Assembly (NCBI GenBank): GCA_039583875.1
Contig: CM077159.1
Span: 1,510,812-1,574,811, forward strand
Length of the DNA stretch: 64,000 nucleotides
Source of the DNA: Platanthera guangdongensis
Taxonomy: Eukaryota > Streptophyta > Magnoliopsida > Asparagales > Orchidaceae
Direction of reading: 5' to 3'
Part shown: one piece after another, positions 32,222-42,686 of the stretch
Layout of the letters: every line of letters begins with the position of its first letter
Numbering within the stretch: position 1 is the stretch's first letter
Notes under the pieces: model-generated
Database searches by the model: none
What the model was told of the DNA's origin: nothing
The model's input: only the letters and a program-made list of their open reading frames with translations
Made by a program: the position numbers and the translations under genes

Positions 32222-35200
32222 TGTAACATCTCATGTTACTTCTGCACCCCTCAACTTAGATTGGGTTAGGCATTGGGTGAGATTTAAGGAGATCAACTAG
32301 GTTTGACCCTAGGTAGTGGGTGGTAGCCATGTGGAGCCCACTATAGGACCAAAGTCAAACTAGGTCAAACTAGCCTAATTAGGGACCCTAGCCACACCAT
32401 GACCCACCACATTGACCTAACCCTAAAAACAATCTAAGTGGACCCTAGGGAATGTCACTAGTTCAACACTTTGACCCCAATTGACCAAAGTCAACCTTGG
32501 GCTTAATTTGGTCAAACCCACACTCAAAGGCCTAATTAGCCTAAGTAGGACACCCCCTTGACCCAACCCAAGTTGGGTGGTGCCAGTAGACTCATTTCCA
32601 CCAAGTAGGGTCAGTCCACCCACCATGGTTGACCAGTCAACCCTAAAAGTCAATTTGGTCAACAATTTGACCTAAAGAGAGAAAATGAAGGCCAAGCCCA
32701 ATCCCATTGGGCTAAGCCCATCCAAGTCAGCCCAAGCCCAACCTAAGTGGTCAAAGACAACTCATAACCCCCAAGATCAGGAAAGAGAATACATGCAAAG
32801 GGGTAGAAGAGGAATTTGGAGAAGAAGAGGAGAGAGAAAAGGGAAAGAGAGGAAATGATGGCCACATGGCCACCCCATCAGTTGGTTTTAGCTGCCCAAA
32901 ACCAGGTGGCCGACCTCCCCTCTTCATTTCCAGCAGAAAACCAGGGATGTGAGCCACTTGGCAGCTGGGTGAAGCCTCCAAGGCTCAAAACCGAGCTAAC
33001 TTTGGAGTTAACTCCACATATAGCCCACCTCAGCCCAATTCACCCCCTCCATTAGCTTCAGTGAGCTCAGGCGAGTAGAAATCGACTACTGGATCGAAGG
33101 AAACGGTGCAGGAACCATGAATCCAAGAAATCTCGCCGGAGCAAGGTCTGGAATGGCCACCCGCCGTCAAACTCACCGCCGCGCCCCCATTCAGGTCCGT
33201 TTCGCCTCGACTCTTCCCGTACTAGGGTTCTAGATCGATCTAGGGAGATATCGGGCTCAATCGAGCCCGATGCCATGAGAGGAAATGGAGAAAACCGAGC
33301 CTTTTTCTTCTTGCTCGGGTTCGCCGGAGGAGCCAACTCCGGCGGCCCCACCGCCGGGAAACGCTAGCCCCCACCTTAACGAAGTTGGTGGCGACATCCG
33401 CCGGCGGTGGTGGTGGCTCAGCAGGCCGGAAACAGCCAGCAAGGATGCTCCAGCCAGATTCAATCCCTGCCGTTGGCTGGAGGTAGGAGATAAACGGATG
33501 CCGTTAAAACGCGCTTTAAGATTCGTGCGGGCCGTTATTTAAAAATCAAATTAATTGTTATAGATTTAATGAAATGAAATGAAATTCTGTCACATTATTA
33601 CAGCCACCTTGCATGTTAATTTTAGGCCTCTTAGAGGCATTTCCAGAACTTAGCCTCTTAATGAAAAATGTATCCAAGGGTCTTATCTTTAATTTACCAC
33701 CCTAAACATATGATTTGGTGTAGTGTACAGTCCTGTAGGACATTTCTCCTAGGACTGGTCCTAGAGTAGGGCAGAAATTAAATTGGATGCCCAGGTCAAA
33801 CTATTAGTCACCATGGCCCCAAATGTTGGGCACATGCATGATTAGGGCATACTTAGCTCCTGCCAAAATTTAGGAATTTTTAGAGAACATTTTCCTATAG
33901 TTTTTGCCAAACTATCAAAATACAAATAAATGAAATATAAGTAGTTCTACACCTCCCCATGGTCCCAAATTTTGGTGGTAGGTCAGTGGGGACATCCTTG
34001 GTGCATGGTAAAATTTTCAGCACCTTGGGTTCAGTGCATGTTGGAGAATCCACTTGCATGTGTTAGCTTATGTTATGACTTGGTGTGCAATTAGCAAAAT
34101 TGCAAATATGGTGTATTTAGCCCAATGGTGACATGCAAAGGTCTTGGAATTATTTACAGTGGTTCATTAGGGTAAATTTCATCCCTCAAATTAATCATGG
34201 AATTTTTGGAATCAAAAATTCCATTTATTGGAATTTATTCTAAATATAGCTATTATGGAAATAAAATTGGAAAATAGGTTTTCCTCAAGTACAAATCCTA
34301 CAATTTTGCCAAGGCATAGATAATGTCACATTTGACTTAGGAAAAATATGATTCCTCTGTTTTGAAGAACTTTTGGAGTAGATATCTTAAATTGCCCATT
34401 TTACCCTTATTTTATTAATTCTTGAAATAATGGATATATACCTCTGAAAAATTTGGGATTTATTATACTGCTATAAAATGGTATTACTAGTTTTGCATGA
34501 ATTTCTCAGAATTAATGGATGCATTATTGTTTGTTAAATTAATACAATGGCATTTTGGTAAATATGTTATAATGGAATTTTATAGGCCATTTCATAATAA
34601 ATGTTGATGATACCCTGCCAATAGTAATAAATTAGTGTCCTAAAAGTTCTGTAATTTTCCTGGAATTGTTGAGTACATAATGCCTATACTTCATTTGGAA
34701 AATGGAATTTGTGTGGAATTAATATTAAATAGGAAATGGGAATAAATAATTAGAGGAAAATTATGAAACTCTGTAGGCAGCAATATTTTATCAATATACA
34801 TCTCAGGAAAAATTTCCTAGGTCAGTGGATACTTAATCATACTACTTCATGTGTAAAATGACCTAGTGTTTAAATTAAAAGATTTAATTAAAGGACTAAT
34901 TGGCCGAGAAAAATTATGAGAATTTATAGGGTAGTTCCCCTAGTCTATACCACCCTAGGATAAATATTTAGAGGCAAGATGCCTTAAGGATTGGAAGATC
35001 ACATTTTTAGGGTAACCATAGGACATGGTCTGCATATAACACAAGTAGGTCTTGCCTTAGGGGTTACCAGAGGAATGATTATTGGCAGAAGTAAGAGAGT
35101 TCAACATGAGTAGCCCTGGTGGGTAGAGTTGTCTTAGTGAGGGTTCAAAAGTGCAAGTCTTAGTTAGTAACTGGAGTGGGGATCGGCGGAAGACCGTCGG

Positions 35201-36974
35201 CATCCCGGTAACACTTAAGTCACTAGGGTTGTACTAGAGCAATAAGGAGAGCTGGGGAGATACATGGGTAGCCATCAACTAAAATAAATATCCTTGCGAA
35301 AGGGAACGCTGGGCGTAATCCCAACACAGTTCCTAGTGCCCCTTGAGAGCCCTTCACAGGGAATACCGGGGGCAGTCCTGGGATTAACCATAAATCTCTA
35401 AGTATAATAACCCGTAGACAAGAGTAGTTTAATAGATAGGACATTGTTGTACCTTCTCGCCCGTGTAGGGTTGGAGAGATTCATGATATATGCTCACCCG
35501 TTTAGGGTTGGAGGGAGTTGGTATAAAGGCACTGATGTGCGATCTCACCCGTTTGGGGTTTGAGGGAGTTGGTATAAAGGCACTAATGTGCGATCTCACC
35601 CGGGTTTGGGTTTGAGGGATTCAGGACGGGTTTTGGTCCTGCGAGCGGGAGGCTTGGTATGAATTACTTGCATGTGCATAAATATCGTGGAGGGGCATGC
35701 GGTACTGGCCGTTCGTCACACCGATGTCAGTACGGTGCACCAGGCGGTTGTGAGAGTTAGAGGGGCCAGTGGGTTGTTTTTACACTGCGGTCTGGAGGAC
35801 GATCCCCGATAACACACATCCGACCAAACAAGACTGACGGGTTTGTCAGCAAAGTACGTACGCGAGACTCTAGAGTGCACCTTGGACGTGTACAGAGGCG
35901 TATGAGAGGGGTCTAAGGCTTGGTAGTGTGCATACCGGTCTAGAAGCGGAGACGCCCGCTCCGCTGCTGCCGTAGCCACAGCGGTGGTACCCGAGAGTGA
36001 TGCTAGCTCTCAAAAAGTGGGAACTAAAGGTCTGTGATCACAGAGTCGTTGTGTGTGAGTTGCACTTGCCTGCGCATAAAATTGCATCATATCATTCATT
36101 CATATTAGGTCATACGCTTCATAGATGCTTATCATATAAATTAGTATGGGCTCTTTTATATGATAAGTTAAATTTCCTGGAAACCCTAACTTATATATTT
36201 GTATGGGCATTTATATAAGTTAGGGTACGTTTGTGATGATAGCATAGTGGTAGTTTAGTTTATTTACTTGTTCATATTACTGTTCTTTACTTTCCTTTAC
36301 TGCACCGCTCTTACTTATTACGTGTACCATACTTAGAACTGCTAGAGTAGAATTACATTACTTATTACAACTCTAGTTAGATATTGTCACATGCTTCCAC
36401 TTTGCTACCCCTTGTTGTCCTCTGCTTCGTCCTCCCGCTCGGTTCCTAGGAGCTGCGGGGCGAGGTGCGGAGGAAACAACTTAGTCTTTTGACTAATGGT
36501 CGGTGACCAACTATTTTTAGGAGTCCGTGGAGATGGAGCACCAGCACGTCGAGGAGGCAGGACATGAGGAGCAGATACCGTTTCAGCAGGCTACTAACAC
36601 TACTGTGTGTCCTCAGGTGGGACGAGATCTGATGTTCTAGCATAGCTTCCACATTTATGATTTTGTGAGAGAGAGATTTGATGTACTGGGCATAAGCCCT
36701 TTTTACTCTTTCATTTGTACTTTATTGTGGACTATTGTGATGTACTATTCATTTCTTTTACATGATTGTACTATGTGACTTGTGGACTGATAGTTTTACA
36801 TATACAGTTTACTTCTTTCTTCTCATATTGGCCTACAGGTTAAATGATCGTACTAGCCGGCAGAATCGGCGTGTTGCGGTGTCGACTAACCCGTGAGTTA
36901 GTGCCACCGTAAGACGACGATTCTGGGCATAAGATCCGGTAGCCCTCCTTGGTAAGGGGGAGGGGGGTCTTACA
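32222..36974. mobile_element. 4.75-kb probable solo LTR in the G-A LTR
   Basis: Starts TGTAACATCTC and ends GGGGGGTCTTACA, flanked by AACA(T) on both sides (32218-32221 and 36975-36978/9). No gag or pol motif in any frame. A GC-rich gene-leader-like block at about 33060-33540, a long AT-rich stretch 33540-34950, and a GC-richer end with a repeated CTCACCCG-TTTGGGTTTGAGGGA motif at 35460-35640. Length, termini and lack of coding fit a solo LTR of a large gypsy family. A non-autonomous LARD-like element is the alternative. Confidence 0.6.
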
Positions 36975-38265
36975 AACATCACCTAGTCGGGCTAACGGTC
37001 GCGACTACGACTTCACCCACCATGCCTAATCCACTAACGAAGCGGATCTCTAATACAAAAACATGCAGAGGACGGACTCAATCGACCCGGAGGTTCCTCG
37101 TGAACCTTGGCGACCCAAACCCCTCTCATTTGAGAGTTTGGTGCCTAAAAACTAGAAAATAAAAGATGTTAAACATGCATCCTAAACCAAGAGGAGAAGT
37201 GTCGTTACCCTCCGACTCCTCTTCCTAGCCATGGAAAAATAGCTCGATGAAAACCTTCGCAATGATCTAGCCTCCACGGATATGGACTCGGAACGCAATT
37301 TGGAGCACCGAAACCTCTCTAACAGCCGGATCTCCTTCACCATCCTCCGCGCTCTCCCTTCTCTCTAGATCTTAGACGGAGAAAACTGTGACTGGAACAA
37401 TGCGATTATGAAACCCTACTCTCGGGTATATCCCAAACAAAAAGACCCCCAGCCATCGGATCCCACACAAAGGAATGTACGGCTGCGATCCGAGTCCAGC
37501 ATGGAAATGGGCCAAACACTGCATCTCGTCAAGGACACCCCGTGACAACTCGTCCTGAACTCCGCTAGACGATCGTCGAACCAAAATCGTCGACCGCTGC
37601 CGAATCATCGAACAGAGACTCATTGGCACTCGTCGAACCAGCCATGTCGTCGAACGAAGTTCCTAAGCAAAATCGTCGAACGTAGATCCAAATCGTCGAA
37701 CGGATATCCAAATCATCAAACACAGCTTTCTGGGGAAAATCGTCGAATACAGTTCCAAATCATTGAACGGAGATCCAAATCGTTGAACGCAGCTTGGCAC
37801 AGCAGGACACGCCCTGTGACAGGCGCATGTCACAGGCCGTGTACCCCTTCCCGTGTCGACACCTCCTCTGTGTCGACACAACTGTGTCGACACCACCGTG
37901 TCGACACCTATGTATCAACACCACTACTGTGTCGACTCAACTATGTCCACATAACAGTGTCGACACCACCATGTCGGCACCTCTGTGTCGACACCTTTGT
38001 GTCGAAACCACCGTGTCGACACCTCTGTGTCGACACTAGAGAGAACACGCCTGCGATACGGGCTCCGACACAGGCATGTCGGAGGGCTTGTCCCCCACTA
38101 GTTGACGAACTGAGCGAAAAAAAAATGTCGACTTCCCAGGCTCTCCGCGAACCCGGTTCGACACGGCCATGGACACGCCCGTGTCCTTGGCCGTGTGACC
38201 CTCACCAAGCCCCAAAAATGGCTCTCTACGCTTCTCGTCCTTCTTTCAGATTTTTGGGCTTCACA
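36975..38265 (-). repeat. G-A 3' LTR, U3 part
   Basis: Continues the LTR after the insertion and ends GGGCTTCACA on the plus strand. U3 holds a cluster of GTGTCGACAC palindromes (37850-38040) and a neighbouring array of ATCGTCGAAC/AAATC units (37560-37800). Confidence 0.75.
37560..38040. repeat. TCGTCGAAC and GTGTCGACAC arrays in the G-A LTR
   Basis: About eight CGTCGAAC-type units with AAAATCG or CAAATCG spacers, followed by about eight exact TGTCGACAC cores and many near copies (TGTCCACATA, TGTCGGCAC), spaced 12-20 bp. Tighter spacing than in the Sirevirus LTR. Confidence 0.85.
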
Positions 38266-38487
38266 ACTCTCTCCCCCTTAAAAGAATTTCGTCCAGAAAT
38301 TACAAAGCAAAAGGGAACAAAACTTAAATGGTACCTGAACAGAAGAGCTATAGATACTCTTCTAGCATGGTTTGTTCTTGCTCCCAAGAGTGCTCCTCGC
38401 GACCGCAGTTGTCACATCGGACTTTCACGAGTTTGACCTCTTTATTCCACAACTGCCGAATCTCTGAATCCTCTATAGTAATTGGAC
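38266..38487 (-). pseudogene. G-A polypurine tract and chromodomain end of pol
   Basis: Sense order: chromodomain-like residues IEDSEIRQLWNKEVKLVKV, then GREEHSWEQEQTM and EEYL followed by an in-frame TAG where relatives read Pro-Glu-Leu-Phe. The purine tract AAGGGGGAGAGAGT lies next to the LTR. A chromodomain at the integrase C-terminus targets insertion to modified chromatin in chromoviruses. The domain continues into 44552-45435 on the other side of the copia insertion. Confidence 0.75.
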
Positions 38488-38492
38488 GGACT
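38488..38492. repeat. Copia element target-site duplication, left (GGACT)
   Basis: Directly before TGTTGAATTC; the same five bases lie at 44547-44551. Confidence 0.92.
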
Positions 38493-40356
38493 TGTTGAAT
38501 TCTGTGAAGTGAAAGTGGGTGAATGGAAGGCTTGGGAAACCTATCCGCGCGGACTACGCGGACTGGGTTGGCGGACTGCTAGGTCGGCAGGGATGTTGCA
38601 GGCGGTTTGCTCTGTGGCGGCCTGGGCGGTCTGTTCGCGCGGACTGCGCGGACAGCAGCGGCGGTCTGACAGGCCAGTGTATGCTCAGCAGGCGGTATAC
38701 TCCCAGGAAGTAACCGGGCGGATAGGAATGTTATCCGCGGAGTCCGGCTTGAAGCGGACTGAAGAACTGGAGCTCGGCAGACCGGTTTGGCAGATGCCTA
38801 GGTCTTGCTCTAGTGAAGCGGCAAGTGGAAGCCGTGGAGACCGCCGGTCAGCGCGGACAGGAACTGGAGGTCGCCCGGTATGGCGGGCTAGATCCAGTGT
38901 CCGCCTGTAAGTGCGGACTGGCCCTTGCGGCCAGTGGGCTGGACTTGGTGGGAACTGAACCAAGTCCAGGAGGCTCAGTCCGGGGAAGATCGCGCAGTGG
39001 AGCGCGGGCTGGTTTTTCTCAGTCCGCCAAGCGTAGTAGAAGTGCAGTTGCCTTGTTTGCTAGCTTGGGGAAATGCGGACTGGAGAATTGCTTGTGCAGG
39101 AGCGTGCGGACTGGAGCCGGAGTCCGCTGAGTCCGGTTGAGCCTTGTGATGAGGTTGACTCAGGGACGCGGACTGGGGTCTGCTGTTAGCGGACTGGATT
39201 GGCGTGTCCGCTAAGTCCGGAGGTGCCTTGGAGTTGAGGTAATGGACTTGGGATATGCGGACGATAGCCGGGTATCCGCTGAGTCCGGCAGGTGCCTTGA
39301 TGGCGCGGTTGCGGGCTCGGGTTTTGCGGGCTGATGCCTTGTCCGCAGAATGGCGGATACGGCTGTTGTGGAGTCCGGCTGTTGTCCTGGCTTGGTCTCT
39401 GGCGGCAAGGCGGCTGGATATTGGAGTCCGGCCTTGGAGAAGCTGGGGCGGACTGGCTATCTGCACAGGGCGGCGAACTGGCATGTGTGTCCGCGGGCTG
39501 GCGGACACATAAGTTCTTGCTGCGGGTTGTGGCGGTGATCCTATCGGGAAGGGCGGTGACCATACTCATCGTCGTGCCTATAAATAGGACCCATGTCACA
39601 TCAAAAGAGAAGATAAGAGGGAACCTGGACCGAAGTAAGTGAACAGTTTTTGAGCTCGCGTAAGTTGCTGCGGCCTGGACTTTGTGTCCGCGCGGATAGA
39701 GTTGACCCGGTTGTGCTGTGCAGGTTGTGTGGATAGCGCTGGAAAGCCAGGACTTGGCTCTGATTGCGGTCAGGGACAGTGCGGACTCTGCGGTTAAGCA
39801 ACAGGCGGTAAACAGCAGGTCGCGGATAGCGGTCAGGCGGTCTTCTCTTTGGCGACTTGGTTCGGGGTTCAGGAAGTCGCCGGTTTCTGGCGGACTGTTC
39901 CATTCGGTGGCGCAGCTTGTGCGGTCTGGCTGCGTGTAGACCGGCAGTGAAGAGCTAAGCATTGGAGTAAGGGTGAGTCCGCGCGGCTTGGGTTGCGGTC
40001 TGGCGACCTGGCGGACTGAGCGGACTCCACAGCAATAGGTCGGCGGCTTGATTGTTTGAGTCCGCGCGGCTTGTTTTTTGTTCTTGTCTTTGTAACTGTC
40101 TCTGTTCTCCCGGTGTTGGTTTTTGGTGAAGCATGTCTCGCCATGTATGTCTCGCCTTGTAAAGAAGTTTGCTCTTGATCAATAAAGAAGCTTGTGCTGC
40201 ATGTGTTGCTGGTTGTTACTGCTTTGTTGAGATAACCACTGTTAACTCCACGATCCGGGAAAACTTTCAACATATAAGTGGGCGTATTCTCCTTCGGTTT
40301 GTTGAGTTTTCAGCAGGGTATCCAAGGGGGCGTCTGCGGTTTGTTGAATTTTAACA
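38493..40356 (+). repeat. Non-autonomous copia 5' LTR
   Basis: TGTTGAATTC to TTTTAACA. U3 (38540-39520) is crowded with GCGGACT and its complement AGTCCGC; TATA box at 39568-39577. R/U5 carries TTCTCCCGGTGTTGG and AATAAAGAAGC, a possible polyadenylation signal (about 40178). No gene. Confidence 0.92.
39568..39577 (+). promoter_or_regulatory. TATA box of non-autonomous copia 5' LTR
   Basis: CCTATAAATAGG, directly after the GCGGACT-rich block. The second LTR has the same site at about 43768. Confidence 0.75.
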
Positions 40357-40368
40357 TGGTATCAGAGA
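40357..40368 (+). other. Primer binding site (tRNA-iMet) of the non-autonomous copia
   Basis: TGGTATCAGAGA immediately after the LTR end TTAACA. Confidence 0.88.
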
Positions 40369-40442
40369 CAGGTTGTTGGAGTGGTCAAGCAGTGCTCAAT
40401 GGAAGTAGTTGCTCGTCTGTCGAGGAAACCAGTGGTAGAACC

Positions 40443-42422
40443 ATGGCAGTGGAGGATGCAAGCTGTCTTGGTATTGATCTTCTTACAGAGGCGAACTGTG
40501 AACGGTGGAAGTCCTGTATGAAGAGCTTTCTTCTTGGCGAGGACCTTTGGGAGGTTGTATGCGGAGCAGGAAGACAAGAGGATACTGCTGGCAATGCTGA
40601 GGCGATGAGAGCTTGGAAGGAGGCAAATGCGAAAGCGGAGTCTATTCTCAAGCAGGTGATCTCATCGGAGCTCTTGGACCACATCAGTGGATGTCGGTCA
40701 GCTGCGGAGGTTTGGACTTCCCTTGATGGGTTGTTCAGGAAGAAGGTGAAGGAGGTTGCTGCTGATGATGGTCCCTCTACTTCATATCAGGAAGAAAGGA
40801 GTGTTTCTCCTAGGCGTGATAGGAAGAGGAAGGAAGGACCACGGTGCTATAAATGCAAGCAGCAAGGTCATCTTCGGAAGGAGTGCAAGGTTACCTTGCT
40901 CTCGGCGAACGTTGCTCAGGTAGGGAGGAAGGAGAAGAACGTAGTTGGGACTTCAACTAGTTCTGGATCTGATCGGCTGGATGCCACTGATAGTGCAGCT
41001 ATCTGGCATGAAAGACTGGGGCATGTAGGGATGGACAAGCTGAAAGAAATGGCAGAAAGAAGACTCGTAAGAGGCTTGCCTAGATTGTCATCCTATGGCG
41101 ATGGTCGGGGGTGTGCGGGATGTCAGGAAAGTGGAGCCTATCGCTTCATGGTCGACAAAGCACAATCCAGGAGTAATGCACCATTGGCGGTTGTCCATTG
41201 TGGTCTGGTGGGACCGACTGTCACGGCCAGTCTTGGAGGCAGCAGGTTCATGCTGATATTGGTTGATGACTATTCTGGGTATACTTGGGTATACTTTATG
41301 AAGACGAAGTCCAGCATGGTACGCTTGTTTGTGGAGTTCAAGAAGCTTGTCGAAGGCCAGCTTGGCCGGAGGATCAAGGTGTTGAGGACAAGTTTCGGTG
41401 GTGAGTTTGCCTCAACCAAGTTCTCACGCTTTTGCAGGAAGCAAGGGATCCGGATGGAGCCTTCTTGTGGACATACTTCACAACAGGGTAGTGTTGCAGC
41501 TCGGATGATCCGTTGGTTAACCGAGACCTGCAAGTGTTGGCTTCGGAGTAAAGGCGTTCCGAAGGCTCTTTGGGCGGAGGGAATAGCCTGTGCTACTCAT
41601 GTCATCAACCGGATGCCTCTTAGTCCGATCATAATGAAGACTCCTTATGAGCTAATGTTCGGAGTGAAGCCCTCAGTGAAGCACCTTCGGGTGTTTGGAT
41701 CTACCTGCTATATACACTCTCCGGGTGCTCTCAAAACAAAGTTAGTCTTTGTTGGGTATGATGAGCAGAAAAGAAGATGGAGGTGTATGGATCCTGCGAC
41801 GAAGAAACTCATAGTGTCGAGAGACATTGTTTTCGATGAGTTGACGCCGTATTGGGGTAGCTCTTATGTGGAGCTAGAGATAAGCAGGTCTGATGGTGGG
41901 CTGAAGGAGGCTGCTGCTAAGGAAGTGGAGTTGCCTGAGTCACCAGGTGCTCCAGGTTGTTCTAGCTCCGGGGCAAAGGCGTCAGAGTCGGAAGAAGGGG
42001 GAGCGATGCTCCAGGACCTTCTGGCTCAAAGGAGGAGGCTTCCTGTTCAGGAAGCAAGGGGAGCGATGTTCCAGGCAGTTCATGTTCAAGAGGGGAGTCT
42101 TCTGGTTCAGGTAGCAGGGGGAGCGTTGCTCCAGATACTCTTGGTTCCAGTAAGGAGGCGTCTTGTTCAGGGAACAAAGGGAGCATTGTTCCGGGTTTGC
42201 CCGGGAACGGAGCTGGTTCAAAAGCAGCGGAGGTGGTTAGCCATGATCAGGTTCTTCGGAGATCGAAGAGGATCAGTAAGCCACCAGCTCGATATAGCGA
42301 AGGGAACACGGCGGACTTGGTCCCGTGTTTCCTTGTTAGCCCTCAGGTCGAGCAAGGGACTTCTGGCTGTGATGACCCCACTAGAATCAAGGAGGTGGTT
42401 GACACCAAGTCTGATGAGGTGA
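40443..42422 (+). CDS. Gag plus catalytically dead integrase fusion
   Basis: Start chosen at ATG 40443 (ACCATGG context, 75 bp after the primer site); the frame is open from inside the LTR. About 659 residues. Gag core (ERWKSCMKSFLLGEDLWEVV) at 20-39, knuckle CYKCKQQGHLRKEC at 135-148. Only ~40 residues separate it from the integrase zinc module (HERLGHVG, CAGCQ), so protease is deleted. The integrase fold is well kept, but the three acids are replaced: Gly 254 (HCGLVGP for HSDLCGP), Ser 317 (RTSFGGEF for RTDNGGEF), Ala 353 (VAARM for VAERK). Spacing 317-353 fits D-x35-E. From about 42000 this frame is off; another frame (42000-42400) reads a Ser/Gly-rich repeat linker and RRSKRISKPPARY, normally found before RT. 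RT itself is absent. Confidence 0.85.
   Translation: MAVEDASCLGIDLLTEANCERWKSCMKSFLLGEDLWEVVCGAGRQEDTAGNAEAMRAWKEANAKAESILKQVISSELLDHISGCRSAAEVWTSLDGLFRKKVKEVAADDGPSTSYQEERSVSPRRDRKRKEGPRCYKCKQQGHLRKECKVTLLSANVAQVGRKEKNVVGTSTSSGSDRLDATDSAAIWHERLGHVGMDKLKEMAERRLVRGLPRLSSYGDGRGCAGCQESGAYRFMVDKAQSRSNAPLAVVHCGLVGPTVTASLGGSRFMLILVDDYSGYTWVYFMKTKSSMVRLFVEFKKLVEGQLGRRIKVLRTSFGGEFASTKFSRFCRKQGIRMEPSCGHTSQQGSVAARMIRWLTETCKCWLRSKGVPKALWAEGIACATHVINRMPLSPIIMKTPYELMFGVKPSVKHLRVFGSTCYIHSPGALKTKLVFVGYDEQKRRWRCMDPATKKLIVSRDIVFDELTPYWGSSYVELEISRSDGGLKEAAAKEVELPESPGAPGCSSSGAKASESEEGGAMLQDLLAQRRRLPVQEARGAMFQAVHVQEGSLLVQVAGGALLQILLVPVRRRLVQGTKGALFRVCPGTELVQKQRRWLAMIRFFGDRRGSVSHQLDIAKGTRRTWSRVSLLALRSSKGLLAVMTPLESRRWLTPSLMR
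41995..42200 (+). repeat. 60-bp coding minisatellite in the linker
   Basis: About three and a half imperfect 60-bp units beginning GGGGAGCGATG or GGGGAGCGTTG and ending TTCAGG-AGCAA. In the frame leading to RRSKRIS they encode a Ser/Gly/Pro-rich linker. The main ORF is in a different frame here, marking a frameshift near 42000. Confidence 0.7.
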
Positions 42423-42686
42423 CTTCTCTCAGAGGCAACGAGGCTTGGGCTTCTGGGTCCAAGGAAGTTGGTGATACTCCTATGATGCATGAGTGGAGGT
42501 TGAAGCTGAAGAAGGCAGAGGGAAGCATGGCTCCTTTTGGGAGATGCTGGAGGGCTCCCTCATGGTCCATGATATGCGGGGCGAGGACTATGTCTTGGAC
42601 ATCTCTTCGTAGATGCTATCGGAAGGACCAGGTGCAAGGTTACGGGAGCTGCTGGAGTTATTCACCACTTCTCACTTCAAGGGGAG
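42423..42686 (+). other. 3' internal tail and polypurine tract of the non-autonomous copia
   Basis: No RT motif in any frame. Ends CACTTCAAGGGGAG directly before the LTR, a polypurine tract. Confidence 0.7.

Noticed and set aside
32751..33542. GC-rich block with short ORFs in the 4.75-kb element, first taken as a host-gene exon
   Set aside because: ORFs are under 100 codons, lie on both strands and have no recognisable domain; position fits the transcribed leader part of a long LTR.
38813..39962. ORFs in the non-autonomous copia LTR (for example 39186-39962 minus), repeated in the second LTR
   Set aside because: GC-rich U3 with few stops. The frames differ between the two LTR copies because of small indels, so they are not coding.
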